Of a DNA stretch of 64,000 bases, positions 34,805 to 43,700 are shown one piece after another (position 1 is the first letter of the stretch; every line of letters starts with the position of its first letter). The notes below the pieces were generated by a model, which saw only the letters and a program-made list of their open reading frames with translations, made no database searches and had not been told where the DNA came from. The stretch comes from Conexibacter woesei Iso977N. Its GTDB lineage: Bacteria > Actinomycetota > Thermoleophilia > Solirubrobacterales > Solirubrobacteraceae. The position numbers were made by a program, and so were the translations under genes. The stretch covers positions 868,001-932,000 of the forward strand of contig NZ_AUKG01000002.1 of assembly GCF_000424625.1 (NCBI RefSeq), given 5' to 3'.

Positions 34805-37800
34805 CGGTCTCCGACCCGTTCATCGTGGACTCTGGTCCTGAGGGGCAGCTCGTCGAGCTGCCGGCCCTGCAGCGCCTCTGTGGGGATGGCGGGGCTCATC
34901 CGGGCGTGGGCTGGACCTACATCCATGGGCCGAGGCTGGCTCCGGACGCCGGCAGCGGTGAGCGGCGCCGGTGGTCGGATGTCGTCCTAGAGGGTCACCT
35001 GCGGCGCGCGATCCAGCGACTCAACCCCGACCTCCCGACACCGGCGGTGCAGCGCGTCATCGAGGAGGTCAAGACGACTGCGTCACCCTCGGTCATCGAG
35101 GACCACCGCGGCTTTCACAGGCTGCTGCTCTCCGGCGTGCCGGTGTCGTACCGCGACGCTGCCGGCGCCGAGCGGCACGCGCACGCGTGGATCGTCGACT
35201 TCGAGGACGTCTCCAAGAACGAGTTCGTCGCGGTCAACCAGCTCACGATCATCGTCGGCGATCACAACCGCCGGCCGGACCTCATCCTGTACGTCAACGG
35301 GCTGCCACTCGGGGAGATCGAGGCGAAGGCCCCGGGGCTCGAAAAACCCTCGGAGGAGGCGGTCAACCAGATCGCCCACTACAGGCACACGATCCCGCCG
35401 CTGTACCGGTTCATCGAGATCGTTGGCGTGACCGATCTCATGAAAGCGGTGGTAGGCACGATCTCCACGCCGGCCGAGCACTTCGCCGAGTGGAAGACGA
35501 TGAGCGAAGACCCGGCCCAGCAGGCGCGACCGCAGCTCGACCTCATGATCGAAGGTGTCTTCCAGACTGGGCGGTTCCTGGAGCTCATACGCGACTTCGT
35601 GCTGTTCGAGACCGACGGCGCCAAGACCTGGAAGGTGATGGCCAAGTACCACCAGGTCCACGCGGTCAACGCGGCAATCGAGTCCGCCGCCGGCGCGATG
35701 ACCTCAGACCACCGCGGTGGGCTGATCTGGCACACGCAAGGCGCCGGCAAGAGCTACACGATGGTCTTCTTCGTCAACAAGCTGCGTCGTGACGAACGCT
35801 TCGACAACCCCACCGTCGTTGCGGTTACCGACCGCACCGATCTCGACAACCAGCTGGCCGACACCTTCACCGCGACGCATCTGGCGCCACAGTGCCAGCA
35901 GGCCGACGAGATCCGCCGCACGCCCAACACGCCGGTCGATGCCAAGACGCTCTACGAGTTGCTGCGCGTGCCGGCCGGCGGGATCGTCTTCACGACGATC
36001 CAGAAGTTCCGGGCACCCAGGGGTGAGGACATGCCGGTTCTTTCGGAGCGATCCAATGTGATCGTCATGGCCGACGAGGCTCACCGGTCCCAGTACGACA
36101 CGTTCGCCGAGAACATCACCCTTGCCCTGCCCAACGCAACACGGATCGGGTTCACCGGCACGCCGATCGAGAAGGGTGATCGCTCGACCCGGATCGTCTT
36201 CGGCGACTACGTCTCCGTCTACCGGATGCGCCAGGCCCAAGAGGACCAGGCCACCGTCCCGATCTTCTACGAGTCGCGCCAGATCGGCCTCACCATCGCC
36301 GACGAGAAAGCCCTCGAGCTCGTCGAGGACGTCCTCGAAGACGAAGAGCAAGCGGCTGCCCAGCAGCTCGTCACGTCTTGGGCCAAGCTCGAGAAGGTCG
36401 TCGGCGCGCCGGATCGTCTGGCCAAGCTCGCCGACGACCTGGCTGCGCACTACCACGCACGTTGCGAGGTCTTGAAGGGCAAGGCCCTGGTCGTCGCCTA
36501 CTCGCGGCGCGTCGCCGCGCAGCTCACCGAGCTTCTGCGGGAGCGGCTCGGGAGCGGGACTGTCGACTGCGTGATCTCTGCGCAGGCAACCGACGATCCC
36601 GAGATCTCGCGCTTCCGGCGCTCCAAGCCGCAGCTCCGCGAGCTGGCCAAGCGTTTTCGAAATCCCGACGATCACCTGCGCGTGGTCGTGGTGAAGGACA
36701 TGTGGCTGACCGGCTTCGATGCCCCGGTGCTGCACACCCTTTACATCGACAAGCCGATGCGCGATCACGGCCTTCTCCAGGCCATCGCGCGCGTCAACCG
36801 GGTGTTCGAGAACAAACCCGGTGGCATGGTCGTCGACTACATCGGCATTGGCGAAGACCTGCGGGCCTCACTGCGCGCGTACGACGATGCCGACCTCGAC
36901 GATCCCGTCGTCCCCGCCGCCAAAGCCGTCGCGCGGCTGTGGGAGAAGTACGAAGTCATCTGCGACCTGCTTCATCCGATGGGCTACCGGCAGGGCGAGC
37001 TCTACCTCGTCTCCGACAAGGGAAAGCTCTTCGTGGATGCCTACAACTACATCTTGGATACCGACGAACGAGCGCAGAGCTTCCTGGACGCCCAGCTCGC
37101 GCTCAACACATGGCACGCGCTCGGTCGCACGCAGCCTGCGGCGCTCGAATTGCGTGACGAGGTCGGGTTCTTCGGCCGTCTCGCCGCAGAGGTCCGCAAG
37201 ATCACGACGCCTGCGGTCCAAGCCAGCAAGGAGGCCGAGCAAGTTGTGCGGCAGTTCATGTCCGACGGCCTTGCAGCCGGCGACGTCGTCGACGTGTTCG
37301 CCTTGGCGGACAAGGATCGACCAGAGATCTCGGTGCTGTCCGACGAGTTCCTGGACTCCATTGCCGTCAAGGCCGGACAGGAGAACATCCAGCGGCGACT
37401 CCTCCAGAAGCTGCTCGATGACGAGCTCAGGGCCCGCCGCCGTGTCAACAACCTCCAGGCCAAGCGGTTCAGCGACGAGGTCGAGGCCGTGCTCCGCCGT
37501 TACGAACAGCGCCAGCTCACAAGCGCCGAGGTCGTCGAGCGGCTCATCGAAATCGCGAAGCGTCTTCGCGATTCTGCTCACCGTCATGGAGAACTTGGGC
37601 TCACCGAAGAAGAAGCTGCCTTCTACGATGCGCTCGCCGGTGGCGTCGAGCACGTCAAAGCCGATCCCGCCCTCCGAGACCTTGCCCATGAGCTCGTCGA
37701 GAGCATCCGCAAGGACCTCTCCGTCGACTGGATGGATCGTGAGGCCACCGAGGCCAAGGTCCGCACCAAGATCAAACGGCTGCTACGACGCAACCGGGAC

Positions 37801-37962
37801 AAGCTTCCCGAGCTCCTGGAGACCGGCAGTAGTTCCACCGGTGGTGACCCCACGGGCCGCGACCGGAGCGTCAGCCACTTCACTCAGCTGGTGCTCGACC
37901 AGGCCAAGGCGATGTATCGGTACTGGCCCGAGGTCGGCGACCGGCTGTTCGACGAGACTTAG
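34801..37962 (+). CDS. hsdR: Type I restriction endonuclease subunit HsdR
   Basis: A 1053-residue motor-nuclease subunit. The PD-(D/E)xK nuclease is RRPDLILYV with GEIEAKAPG. The SF2 helicase motor has HTQGAGKSYT (about residue 312), DEAHRSQYD and TGTPIEKGD, then a second motor domain with MWLTGFDAP and IARVNRVF. A long helical C-terminus contacts HsdM/HsdS. With the other subunits it translocates DNA and cuts far from the site. The full set appears intact, so the system is probably functional. Confidence 0.95.
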   Translation: MTVSDPFIVDSGPEGQLVELPALQRLCGDGGAHPGVGWTYIHGPRLAPDAGSGERRRWSDVVLEGHLRRAIQRLNPDLPTPAVQRVIEEVKTTASPSVIEDHRGFHRLLLSGVPVSYRDAAGAERHAHAWIVDFEDVSKNEFVAVNQLTIIVGDHNRRPDLILYVNGLPLGEIEAKAPGLEKPSEEAVNQIAHYRHTIPPLYRFIEIVGVTDLMKAVVGTISTPAEHFAEWKTMSEDPAQQARPQLDLMIEGVFQTGRFLELIRDFVLFETDGAKTWKVMAKYHQVHAVNAAIESAAGAMTSDHRGGLIWHTQGAGKSYTMVFFVNKLRRDERFDNPTVVAVTDRTDLDNQLADTFTATHLAPQCQQADEIRRTPNTPVDAKTLYELLRVPAGGIVFTTIQKFRAPRGEDMPVLSERSNVIVMADEAHRSQYDTFAENITLALPNATRIGFTGTPIEKGDRSTRIVFGDYVSVYRMRQAQEDQATVPIFYESRQIGLTIADEKALELVEDVLEDEEQAAAQQLVTSWAKLEKVVGAPDRLAKLADDLAAHYHARCEVLKGKALVVAYSRRVAAQLTELLRERLGSGTVDCVISAQATDDPEISRFRRSKPQLRELAKRFRNPDDHLRVVVVKDMWLTGFDAPVLHTLYIDKPMRDHGLLQAIARVNRVFENKPGGMVVDYIGIGEDLRASLRAYDDADLDDPVVPAAKAVARLWEKYEVICDLLHPMGYRQGELYLVSDKGKLFVDAYNYILDTDERAQSFLDAQLALNTWHALGRTQPAALELRDEVGFFGRLAAEVRKITTPAVQASKEAEQVVRQFMSDGLAAGDVVDVFALADKDRPEISVLSDEFLDSIAVKAGQENIQRRLLQKLLDDELRARRRVNNLQAKRFSDEVEAVLRRYEQRQLTSAEVVERLIEIAKRLRDSAHRHGELGLTEEEAAFYDALAGGVEHVKADPALRDLAHELVESIRKDLSVDWMDREATEAKVRTKIKRLLRRNRDKLPELLETGSSSTGGDPTGRDRSVSHFTQLVLDQAKAMYRYWPEVGDRLFDET

Positions 37963-38138
37963 GCCTGCTGCCTGGCGTCGCCTTCGTCGATGGCCTTCAG
38001 GGCCGACGCGACGTTCGTGACCATCGCCGTGGTCTCTCGAGAGCCCCGTGCCGATTGTCTTAGGAAGCGCTTGCACAGCGCTCTCAGCGCGGCCGCTTCG
38101 CGCTCCGTCAGCGACACGATGGTGGGCGGCGGCTGCAT
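37959..38138 (-). CDS. Small charged hypothetical protein
   Basis: A 59-residue frame (MQPPPTIVSLTEREAAALRA..) of plausible helical sequence, convergent with hsdR and overlapping its stop by two bases. The LTEREAAALRALCKRF stretch looks protein-like. No family is recognised. The same frame stays open upstream into the next membrane-protein gene, across a terminator hairpin. Confidence 0.4.
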   Translation of the reverse strand: MQPPPTIVSLTEREAAALRALCKRFLRQSARGSRETTAMVTNVASALKAIDEGDARQQA

Positions 38139-38186
38139 AGTTGTCTTAGGGGAACAGCGAGCGTTGTTCGCCCCCCTCCTGAACGT

Positions 38187-38219
38187 CAGAGGCCGGCCCC
38201 TCTTCGGGGCCGGCCTCTG
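38187..38219. terminator. Strong hairpin, probable terminator
   Basis: CAGAGGCCGGCCCC and GGGGCCGGCCTCTG form a perfect 14-base stem with loop TCTTC. No T tract follows on either strand, which is common in GC-rich actinobacteria. It lies downstream of the 38257-38555 gene and probably ends its transcript. Confidence 0.7.
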
Positions 38220-38256
38220 CGCAACGCGCCGCGGAACCGCGGTGTCTACGCGAGTG

Positions 38257-38555
38257 CTACTTGTTGAACGACAGCGCGCCGCCGCCGGCGACGAGATGCT
38301 GGCGCGGATGGTCTCCGGCAGCTGGGCGTAGTCGTTGGTGATGGCGATGGTGGCGCCGGACAGCGAGGGGGCGTAGACGAGGTAGTCGCGGACCGTGCAC
38401 TGGGCGGCCTCGATCGGACGGGGGGTCGTCGGAGGCAGCGGGCCGCCGAAGGCGTCGTAGGCGTCCGCGCGGGCGCTGGTCGGGACGATCCGTCCGGTGC
38501 GATATGCAGCCAGGCCAGCGGCCGACACGACTGCCATGAGCAAGAACAAGAACAT
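38257..38555 (-). CDS. Small single-pass membrane or exported protein with uncertain 3' end
   Basis: The ATG at 38555 has an excellent ribosome site (GGGAGG, six bases upstream). It starts FLFLLMAVVSAAGLAAY, a membrane helix or signal anchor, then a region with RPIEAAQCTVRDYLVY. In this frame there is no stop until 37959, passing through the terminator hairpin. Another frame ends at TAG 38257 with LVAGGGALSFNK, just before the hairpin. A one- or two-base frameshift near 38300 would give a compact protein of about 99 residues; this is inference. Family unknown. Confidence 0.4.
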
Positions 38556-38633
38556 GAAGATCCTCCCTTGGTTGACGAAGAGCATCGTCTCGGGCTGATG
38601 GGCGTGCTGCTTCGTCTCCACCGGTGACCACGC

Positions 38634-39060
38634 TCACCGGGCACGCACTACGTGGTCGTATCGGATCTCCAGGCCCTTAGCGCTATAGATGCTGGACAAG
38701 CACCAGAACGAACTCCTGGTCCTCGTACGAGTAGCTGACAAACGCGGATGCCAGCGGGCAGAGCAGGTAAAGCGTCGGTCGGGAGCGCCGCGGAGTCTCC
38801 GCGTAGCTAAGAGGACTCAGCAAGCGCGGCGCGGACGAGGATGCCAAAGCCAATGTAGACGTGAGCGGTCGCGGGGGCTGCCGTGATAAGGCGAGCCAGC
38901 GTTCAGCATCGACGAACTCGTCCTCCGCGAAGGCGACGAGCTTCTCTCGCTTGGTGTCCCAGTGCACGAGGTCGCCGTAGTTGTAGTAGCTGAGCAGCTG
39001 GGTTGGCGAGTGCTCCTCGGTGTAGTTGAGGATGATCATGCCTTCCTCGGCGACGAGCAT
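38634..39060 (-). pseudogene. Decayed TIR-domain gene remnant
   Basis: Starting at ATG 39060, MLVAEEGMIILNYTEEHSP and QLLSYYNYGDLVHWD look protein-coding, then the sequence becomes proline- and serine-rich and non-coding-like. At 38748-38683 it reads AFVSYSYEDQEFVLVLVQHL and stops. The same TIR beginning continues one base out of frame as YSAKGLEIRYDHVVRAR and stops at 38634. AFVSYSxEDxEFV and GLEIRYD are the first two conserved parts of a TIR domain, so this is a frameshifted, truncated TIR gene. No catalytic part remains. Confidence 0.55.
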
Positions 39061-39166
39061 CTCGCGCAGAAAGCTGGTTGAGCGAGCGGGCGTGAGCACG
39101 GCCTTTCTGCCACAACTGGACTTTCCGCCAGCTCGGCGCCGGCTCGTTCCGCGAGAATTCGGCGCT

Positions 39167-39550
39167 ATGTCTCTGAGTGAGCCGCCTCGGCCGCAGCGTG
39201 GTGCCACGATGGCTGAGCGGGGGTCGGATGCCAGTGAGCCGGAGAAGGAGCTCGCCGAGGCTGGGAGTTGGGCTGGGAAGCTTGGTGCTGCGATCAACCC
39301 CAAGTTCTTGCTCTCGCAGGCTGATGGCTACCCGGCTGGGATCAAGCAGTTCTTGCAGTTCTGCTTGATCTTGATCTACCCGGCGTGGTTGTTCATGGTC
39401 TTGCTTGCGTGGCCGGTGTGGCTGGTCGGCAAGCTCCTGGAAGCGATCTTGATGGTGTTGTTCTGGCCGGTCCGCGCACGCCACAAGCGCAAGAACCCGG
39501 AGGAGTACGCCGCCTTCCAGGAGGAGCTGAAGGCCCGGAAGGGTCGATGA
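39167..39550 (+). CDS. Small two-helix membrane protein
   Basis: A 127-residue protein with a polar N-terminus, then a strongly hydrophobic pair of segments (FCLILIYPAWLFMVLLAWPV, LVGKLLEAILMVLFWP) and a basic C-terminus. ATG 39167 (MSLSEPP) or ATG 39209. It overlaps the next gene by ATGA, so both are translated from one mRNA. Function unknown; it may anchor or regulate the arrestin-like protein. Confidence 0.7.
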   Translation: MSLSEPPRPQRGATMAERGSDASEPEKELAEAGSWAGKLGAAINPKFLLSQADGYPAGIKQFLQFCLILIYPAWLFMVLLAWPVWLVGKLLEAILMVLFWPVRARHKRKNPEEYAAFQEELKARKGR

Positions 39551-40482
39551 GGCTCTCGCGCCTGATCCCGGGCAGGGCGGCCGCCGCCGCGACGGTGGGG
39601 GTCACGCCGCAGACGGTCACCGCCACCGACGAGGTCCGGGTCGTCGTCACCCTCCCGGAGCCGATCGACAAGGTCGATTCGGCGGTCGTCGAGCTCGGCT
39701 ACGGCAACACCTACCGCTACCGCTGGGCCGGGCGCCACGACGCCGCGGCGAAGTTCGACGACATGTCGCTCGTCACGATGGACCAGGTCGGCACCGACTA
39801 CGGCTCCGACCGCAGCACCTCGGACTGGGTCGCCGCGCTGAACCAGCCGCTGCCCGTCGCCGGCGGCACCCTCCGCGCCGGTGAGCACGAGGTCCGGCTG
39901 CGCGTCCCGTCGTGGGCGCCGGGGACGTCGCGCAGCACCGTCACGTGGGAGGCCCGGCTGCGCGTCGCACGGCCCGGGCGCGATGTCGAAGCCGCCCAAC
40001 CGTTCGAGGTGCTCATCGCCGCGCCCGACCCGCCGCCCGCCGCCATGCCGCTGATCCAGGGCACCAGGGTCATGCACAACTCGATCGAGTGGGACATCAC
40101 GACCGAGCGCACGTGCTACCGGCCCGGCGACGTCATCGCCGGCACGATCGCGCTGACCCCGCGCGAGCCCATCTCCCGCACCGGCGAGCTGGCCGTGTAC
40201 TTCATGACCGTCTTCACCTCGCACCCGCTCGAGCGGACGCCGGCCCTCGACACGGAAACGCAGACACGCCCACCGATCAAGATCGCCGAGGACCTGCAGC
40301 TGCGCGAGGGCGAGACCACGACGCTGCCGTTCTCGGTGACACTCCCGGACGAGGTCGACCCGACGACCGAGGCCGTCCACTCCTCGGTCGACGTCTTCCT
40401 CTTGGCCCGGATCATGTTCTCCGGCCTGACCGGCGGCGTCGAGAGCGCCCGCCGCGGCATCGTGGTGTTCACCGCCGCCTAG
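39547..40482 (+). CDS. Arrestin-like/Spo0M-like beta-sandwich protein
   Basis: A 311-residue protein without signal peptide. Two beta-rich halves are visible. The second half, [21 protein letters not shown], matches the opening of an arrestin-like C domain (YxPGDxxxG), and the first half has [14 protein letters not shown]. Such folds occur in Spo0M-like scaffold proteins. Binding partner unknown. Translationally coupled to the small membrane protein gene. Confidence 0.6.
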   Translation: MRLSRLIPGRAAAAATVGVTPQTVTATDEVRVVVTLPEPIDKVDSAVVELGYGNTYRYRWAGRHDAAAKFDDMSLVTMDQVGTDYGSDRSTSDWVAALNQPLPVAGGTLRAGEHEVRLRVPSWAPGTSRSTVTWEARLRVARPGRDVEAAQPFEVLIAAPDPPPAAMPLIQGTRVMHNSIEWDITTERTCYRPGDVIAGTIALTPREPISRTGELAVYFMTVFTSHPLERTPALDTETQTRPPIKIAEDLQLREGETTTLPFSVTLPDEVDPTTEAVHSSVDVFLLARIMFSGLTGGVESARRGIVVFTAA

Positions 40483-40523
40483 ACTGGTCCCGGACAGGCG
40501 AGCTGCGAAGCAAGGAGATGGCG

Positions 40524-41042
40524 ATGGCCGAGAACACAGAGACGGCGATCCTCGCGGGTGGGTGCTTCTGGGGCGTGCAGGAGCTGCTGCGCGCGCGGGA
40601 CGGCATCATCGCGACGCGCGTCGGCTACACCGGCGGCAGCAACGACAACCCGACCTACCGCAACCACCCGGGCCACGCGGAGGCGGTCGAGATCGTCTTC
40701 GACCCCGAACGGATCTCCTACCGCGACATCCTGGAGTTCTTCTTCCAGATCCACGACCCGTCGACCAAGGACCGCCAGGGCAACGACGTCGGGTCGAGCT
40801 ACCGGTCCGAGATCTTCTACACCAACGACGAGCAGCGGCAGGTCGCGCTGGACACGATCGCCGACGTCGACGCCTCCGGCCTGTGGCCGGGCAGGGTCGT
40901 CACCGAGGTCAGCGAGGCCGTGCCGTTCTGGGAGGCCGAGCCCGAGCACCAGGACTACCTCCAGCGGATCCCCAACGGCTACACCTGCCACTTCCCGCGC
41001 CCCGGCTGGAAGCTGCCCCACCGCGAGACCGCCGCCTCCTGA
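40524..41042 (+). CDS. msrA: Peptide methionine-(S)-S-oxide reductase
   Basis: A 172-residue MsrA. The nucleophile is Cys14 in GGCFWG, followed by [18 protein letters not shown] and SSYRSEIF as in all MsrA. It reduces methionine-S-sulfoxide in oxidised proteins with thioredoxin. ATG 40524 is preferred over ATG 40518, since AAGGAG lies seven bases before it. Confidence 0.96.
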   Translation: MAENTETAILAGGCFWGVQELLRARDGIIATRVGYTGGSNDNPTYRNHPGHAEAVEIVFDPERISYRDILEFFFQIHDPSTKDRQGNDVGSSYRSEIFYTNDEQRQVALDTIADVDASGLWPGRVVTEVSEAVPFWEAEPEHQDYLQRIPNGYTCHFPRPGWKLPHRETAAS

Positions 41043-41053
41043 GCACCGCGCGC

Positions 41054-42067
41054 ATGCGCGCGGTGCTGTTCGAGGAGTTCGGGGGCCCGCTGCGGGTCGA
41101 CGACGTCGCCGACCCGCAGCCGCCGCGGCACGGCGTCGTCGTCGCGGTCGAGGCGGCGGGGCTGTGCCGCAGCGACTGGCACGGGTGGATCGGGCACGAC
41201 CCGGACATCCCGTCGCTGCCGCACGTCCCGGGGCACGAGCTGGCCGGGACGGTCGTCGCGGCCGGCGCCGACGTCAGGCGCTGGCGCGCGGGCGACCGCG
41301 TCACGGTGCCGTTCGTCAACGCCTGCGGGACGTGCCCGACGTGCGCGCAGGGCGACCACCAGATCTGCGACGACCAGCGCCAGCCGGGGTTCACGCACTG
41401 GGGCGCGTTCGCCGAGCTGGTCGCGCTGGACTGGGCCGATGTCAACCTGGTGGCCTTGCCCGACGGCCTCGACGCCGCGGCCGCCGCGTCGCTCGGCTGC
41501 CGGTTCGCGACGGCCTGGCGCGCGGTCCTGCAGGTCGGGCGCGTCCAGGCGGGGGAGTGGGTCGCCGTGCACGGCTGCGGCGGGGTCGGCCTGTCGGCGA
41601 TCATGATCGCCGTGGCCGCCGGAGCGCGGGTCGTCGCGGTCGACGTCGCGCCGAGCGCCCTGGAGCTGGCCCGCGCGGTCGGCGCCGAGGTGGCCGTCCC
41701 GGCCGGGACCGACGTCCGCGACGTCACCGGCGGCGGCGCCCATCTCAGCCTCGACGCGATCGGCCACCCGGACGCCGTCGTCGCTTCGATCTCCGGGCTG
41801 CGCAAGCGCGGCCGGCACGTCCAGGTCGGCCTGATGCCGGAGCCCGCCGCGGTCCCGCTCGACCTCGTGATCGGCCGCGAGCTGGAGCTCCTCGGCTCCC
41901 ACGGCCTCGCCGCCCACGCCTACCCGGCGATGCTCGACCTCGTCACCACCGGCCGCCTCGACCCGGCCCGCCTGATCACGCGACGGATCGGCCTCGACGA
42001 CGTCCCGGACACGCTCCCGGCGATGAGCACCGCGTCGCCCGCGGGCGTGACGATCATCACCCCGTAG
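41054..42067 (+). CDS. Zinc-dependent alcohol dehydrogenase
   Basis: A 337-residue medium-chain dehydrogenase. The catalytic zinc site is Cys38 (GLCRSDWH) and His61-Glu62 (VPGHE). The structural zinc site is Cys91, 94, 97 and 105 (ACGTCPTCAQGDHQIC). The Rossmann motif is HGCGGVGLSAI. It oxidises alcohols with NAD(P); the substrate is unknown. It starts 11 bases after msrA, so they may share a transcript. Confidence 0.92.
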   Translation: MRAVLFEEFGGPLRVDDVADPQPPRHGVVVAVEAAGLCRSDWHGWIGHDPDIPSLPHVPGHELAGTVVAAGADVRRWRAGDRVTVPFVNACGTCPTCAQGDHQICDDQRQPGFTHWGAFAELVALDWADVNLVALPDGLDAAAAASLGCRFATAWRAVLQVGRVQAGEWVAVHGCGGVGLSAIMIAVAAGARVVAVDVAPSALELARAVGAEVAVPAGTDVRDVTGGGAHLSLDAIGHPDAVVASISGLRKRGRHVQVGLMPEPAAVPLDLVIGRELELLGSHGLAAHAYPAMLDLVTTGRLDPARLITRRIGLDDVPDTLPAMSTASPAGVTIITP

Positions 42068-42458
42068 CGGAGCTCGCGCTGAGGGAGCCGGCGGTGACGG
42101 TGCCGTCGGCGGCGGTGGTGCCCTGGACGGTGACGGAGTCGCCGGGGTGGACCTCGGAGGCGCTGGTCCTGGCGTTGCGGGTGACCGTGGCGTTCTTGGT
42201 GGTCTTGACCTTGACGGTCGTGCCGTCGGAGGTCTTCAGGGAGATCGTGCCGTCGTCGGCGATCGACGTGACCGTGCCGGTCGTCGCGGTGCCGGCGCTG
42301 CTCGGCACGCCGCCGGAGGGTGGACCGGCGCCGCCGACCGCGGCGCGCGCGGAGCCGCCGCTGCTCGTCTGGTGCTTCTGCACCTCGACGCCGCCGTAGA
42401 AGCCGGCGGCCGCGAGCGCGACGGCGGCGAGGGTGGTGATGGCAGGGATCTTGTTCAT
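42057..42458 (-). CDS. DUF5666-like exported protein
   Basis: A 133-residue protein with an N-terminal anchor or signal (ITTLAAVALAAAGFYGG), then a Gly/Ser/Ala linker and a small beta domain with ISLKTSDGTTVKVKTTKN and VHPGDSVTVQGTTA, the pattern of DUF5666. It probably lies outside the membrane. Overlaps the adaptor gene by ATGA, so the two are co-translated. Confidence 0.75.
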   Translation of the reverse strand: MNKIPAITTLAAVALAAAGFYGGVEVQKHQTSSGGSARAAVGGAGPPSGGVPSSAGTATTGTVTSIADDGTISLKTSDGTTVKVKTTKNATVTRNARTSASEVHPGDSVTVQGTTAADGTVTAGSLSASSATG

Positions 42459-43615
42459 GGTGTTGCTCCCGCGGGCGGGCCGCCGGTTCCGCCTCCGCCT
42501 CCGCCGAGCGCGCCGGTCAAGCCCGAGCTGCTCTGCTGCTGGCCTCCGGATCCGGACGACGACGAGGTCGTCGACGCCCCGGCGCCCGCCGCCGCGCTGG
42601 CGCTGGTCACGACGACCTGCTCGCCCGCGGTCAGGCCCGACGTGACCTGCGTGACGCTGTCGCCCGCGACGCCGGTCTGCACCGACCGCGCCGCCTTCAC
42701 GCCGTTCCTGACGACCGTCACCGTGCCGCCGCTGATCGCCGCGGTCGGCACGACGAGCCCGGAGCTCTGCGCGGTCACGATCTCCGCCGTCGCGCTCATG
42801 CCCGACTTCAGCTTCGAGGACGACTGCGTCAGCTCCAGCGTCACCGAGTAGCTGACCGCGCTCGCCGACGAGTCGCTCGACGACGACGACGACGAAGAAG
42901 ACGACGACGACGAAGACGACGCCGACAGCAGGTCCACCGACAGGACCCTCGCGGCGAGCTCCTCGGAGTCCGCCGCGCTGACCGTGACCGTCGCGGCCTG
43001 GCCGGCCCTCACGGCGTTGACGTCGGACTCGCCGAGCGCGACCGTCATCTTGTAGCGCTTGACGTCGACCAGTTCGATCGCGGTGCCGGACGACGTGCTC
43101 ACCGCGTCGCCCACGCTCACGCCCACATCCGCGATCGTCCCGCCGACCGGTGCGTACAACGTGGTCCCCGCCAGCGCCTCCTCGGCGTCCCTGACCGTCA
43201 GCTCGTCCGCATCGACCTTGGCCTGCGCCGCCGCCGTGCCATCGGCGTCCGCGCTGTCGAGCGCGTCCTCGGCGTCCTGCAGGTCCGCCCTGGCCTGCGC
43301 CAGCGTCGCCGCCGCGCTGCTCGGGTCGATCTTCGCGAGCAGCGCGCCCGCCCTGACCGTGTCGCCCGCCGCGACGTACACCGCCGTCACCCTGCCGCTC
43401 GCGCCGAACGACAGGTCGTGCGTCGACCGCGGCTCCAGGCTGCCGCTCCCGGACACCGTCGACTGCACGACGCCCTTGCCGACCGTCACCGTGCGCTCGG
43501 TCGCGGTCGCCGCGGGCGTGTCGCTGCCCAGCGCGCAGACCGAGAACGCCACGGCGGCCACCGCGACCGCGCCGAGCAGGAGTGCGAGCGGGTTGGCCCG
43601 CAGCCGTCTGAACAT
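42455..43615 (-). CDS. RND/HlyD-type membrane fusion (adaptor) protein
   Basis: A 386-residue periplasmic-adaptor protein with an N-terminal membrane segment (LALLLGAVAVAAVAFSV), a lipoyl/barrel-sandwich domain split by a helical hairpin (DLSFGASGRVTAVYVAAGD, ADLQDAEDALDSADA, LYAPVGGTIADVG), and beta-barrel strands. A run of about 16 serines interrupts the middle. Such proteins link an ABC or RND transporter, but none lies next to it. ATG 43615 has GGGAGG nine bases before it. Confidence 0.85.
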   Translation of the reverse strand: MFRRLRANPLALLLGAVAVAAVAFSVCALGSDTPAATATERTVTVGKGVVQSTVSGSGSLEPRSTHDLSFGASGRVTAVYVAAGDTVRAGALLAKIDPSSAAATLAQARADLQDAEDALDSADADGTAAAQAKVDADELTVRDAEEALAGTTLYAPVGGTIADVGVSVGDAVSTSSGTAIELVDVKRYKMTVALGESDVNAVRAGQAATVTVSAADSEELAARVLSVDLLSASSSSSSSSSSSSSSSDSSASAVSYSVTLELTQSSSKLKSGMSATAEIVTAQSSGLVVPTAAISGGTVTVVRNGVKAARSVQTGVAGDSVTQVTSGLTAGEQVVVTSASAAAGAGASTTSSSSGSGGQQQSSSGLTGALGGGGGGTGGPPAGATP

Positions 43616-43700
43616 GACCGTCACCCTCCCGCGCCATCCCGGGCAGACGTCGAGGGGACCCTGAGCGAACGCCGAGGATCGCGCGGTTCTTCGGCCCGGC

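Noticed and set aside
38050-38160. TTGTCTTAGG occurring twice near the end of the restriction genes, as an attachment site
   Set aside because: Too short, not matching the tRNA-Pro end, and no recombinase nearby.
42860-42930. Possible microsatellite or repeat element
   Set aside because: The GAC/GAA run encodes the polyserine tract in frame within the adaptor gene.
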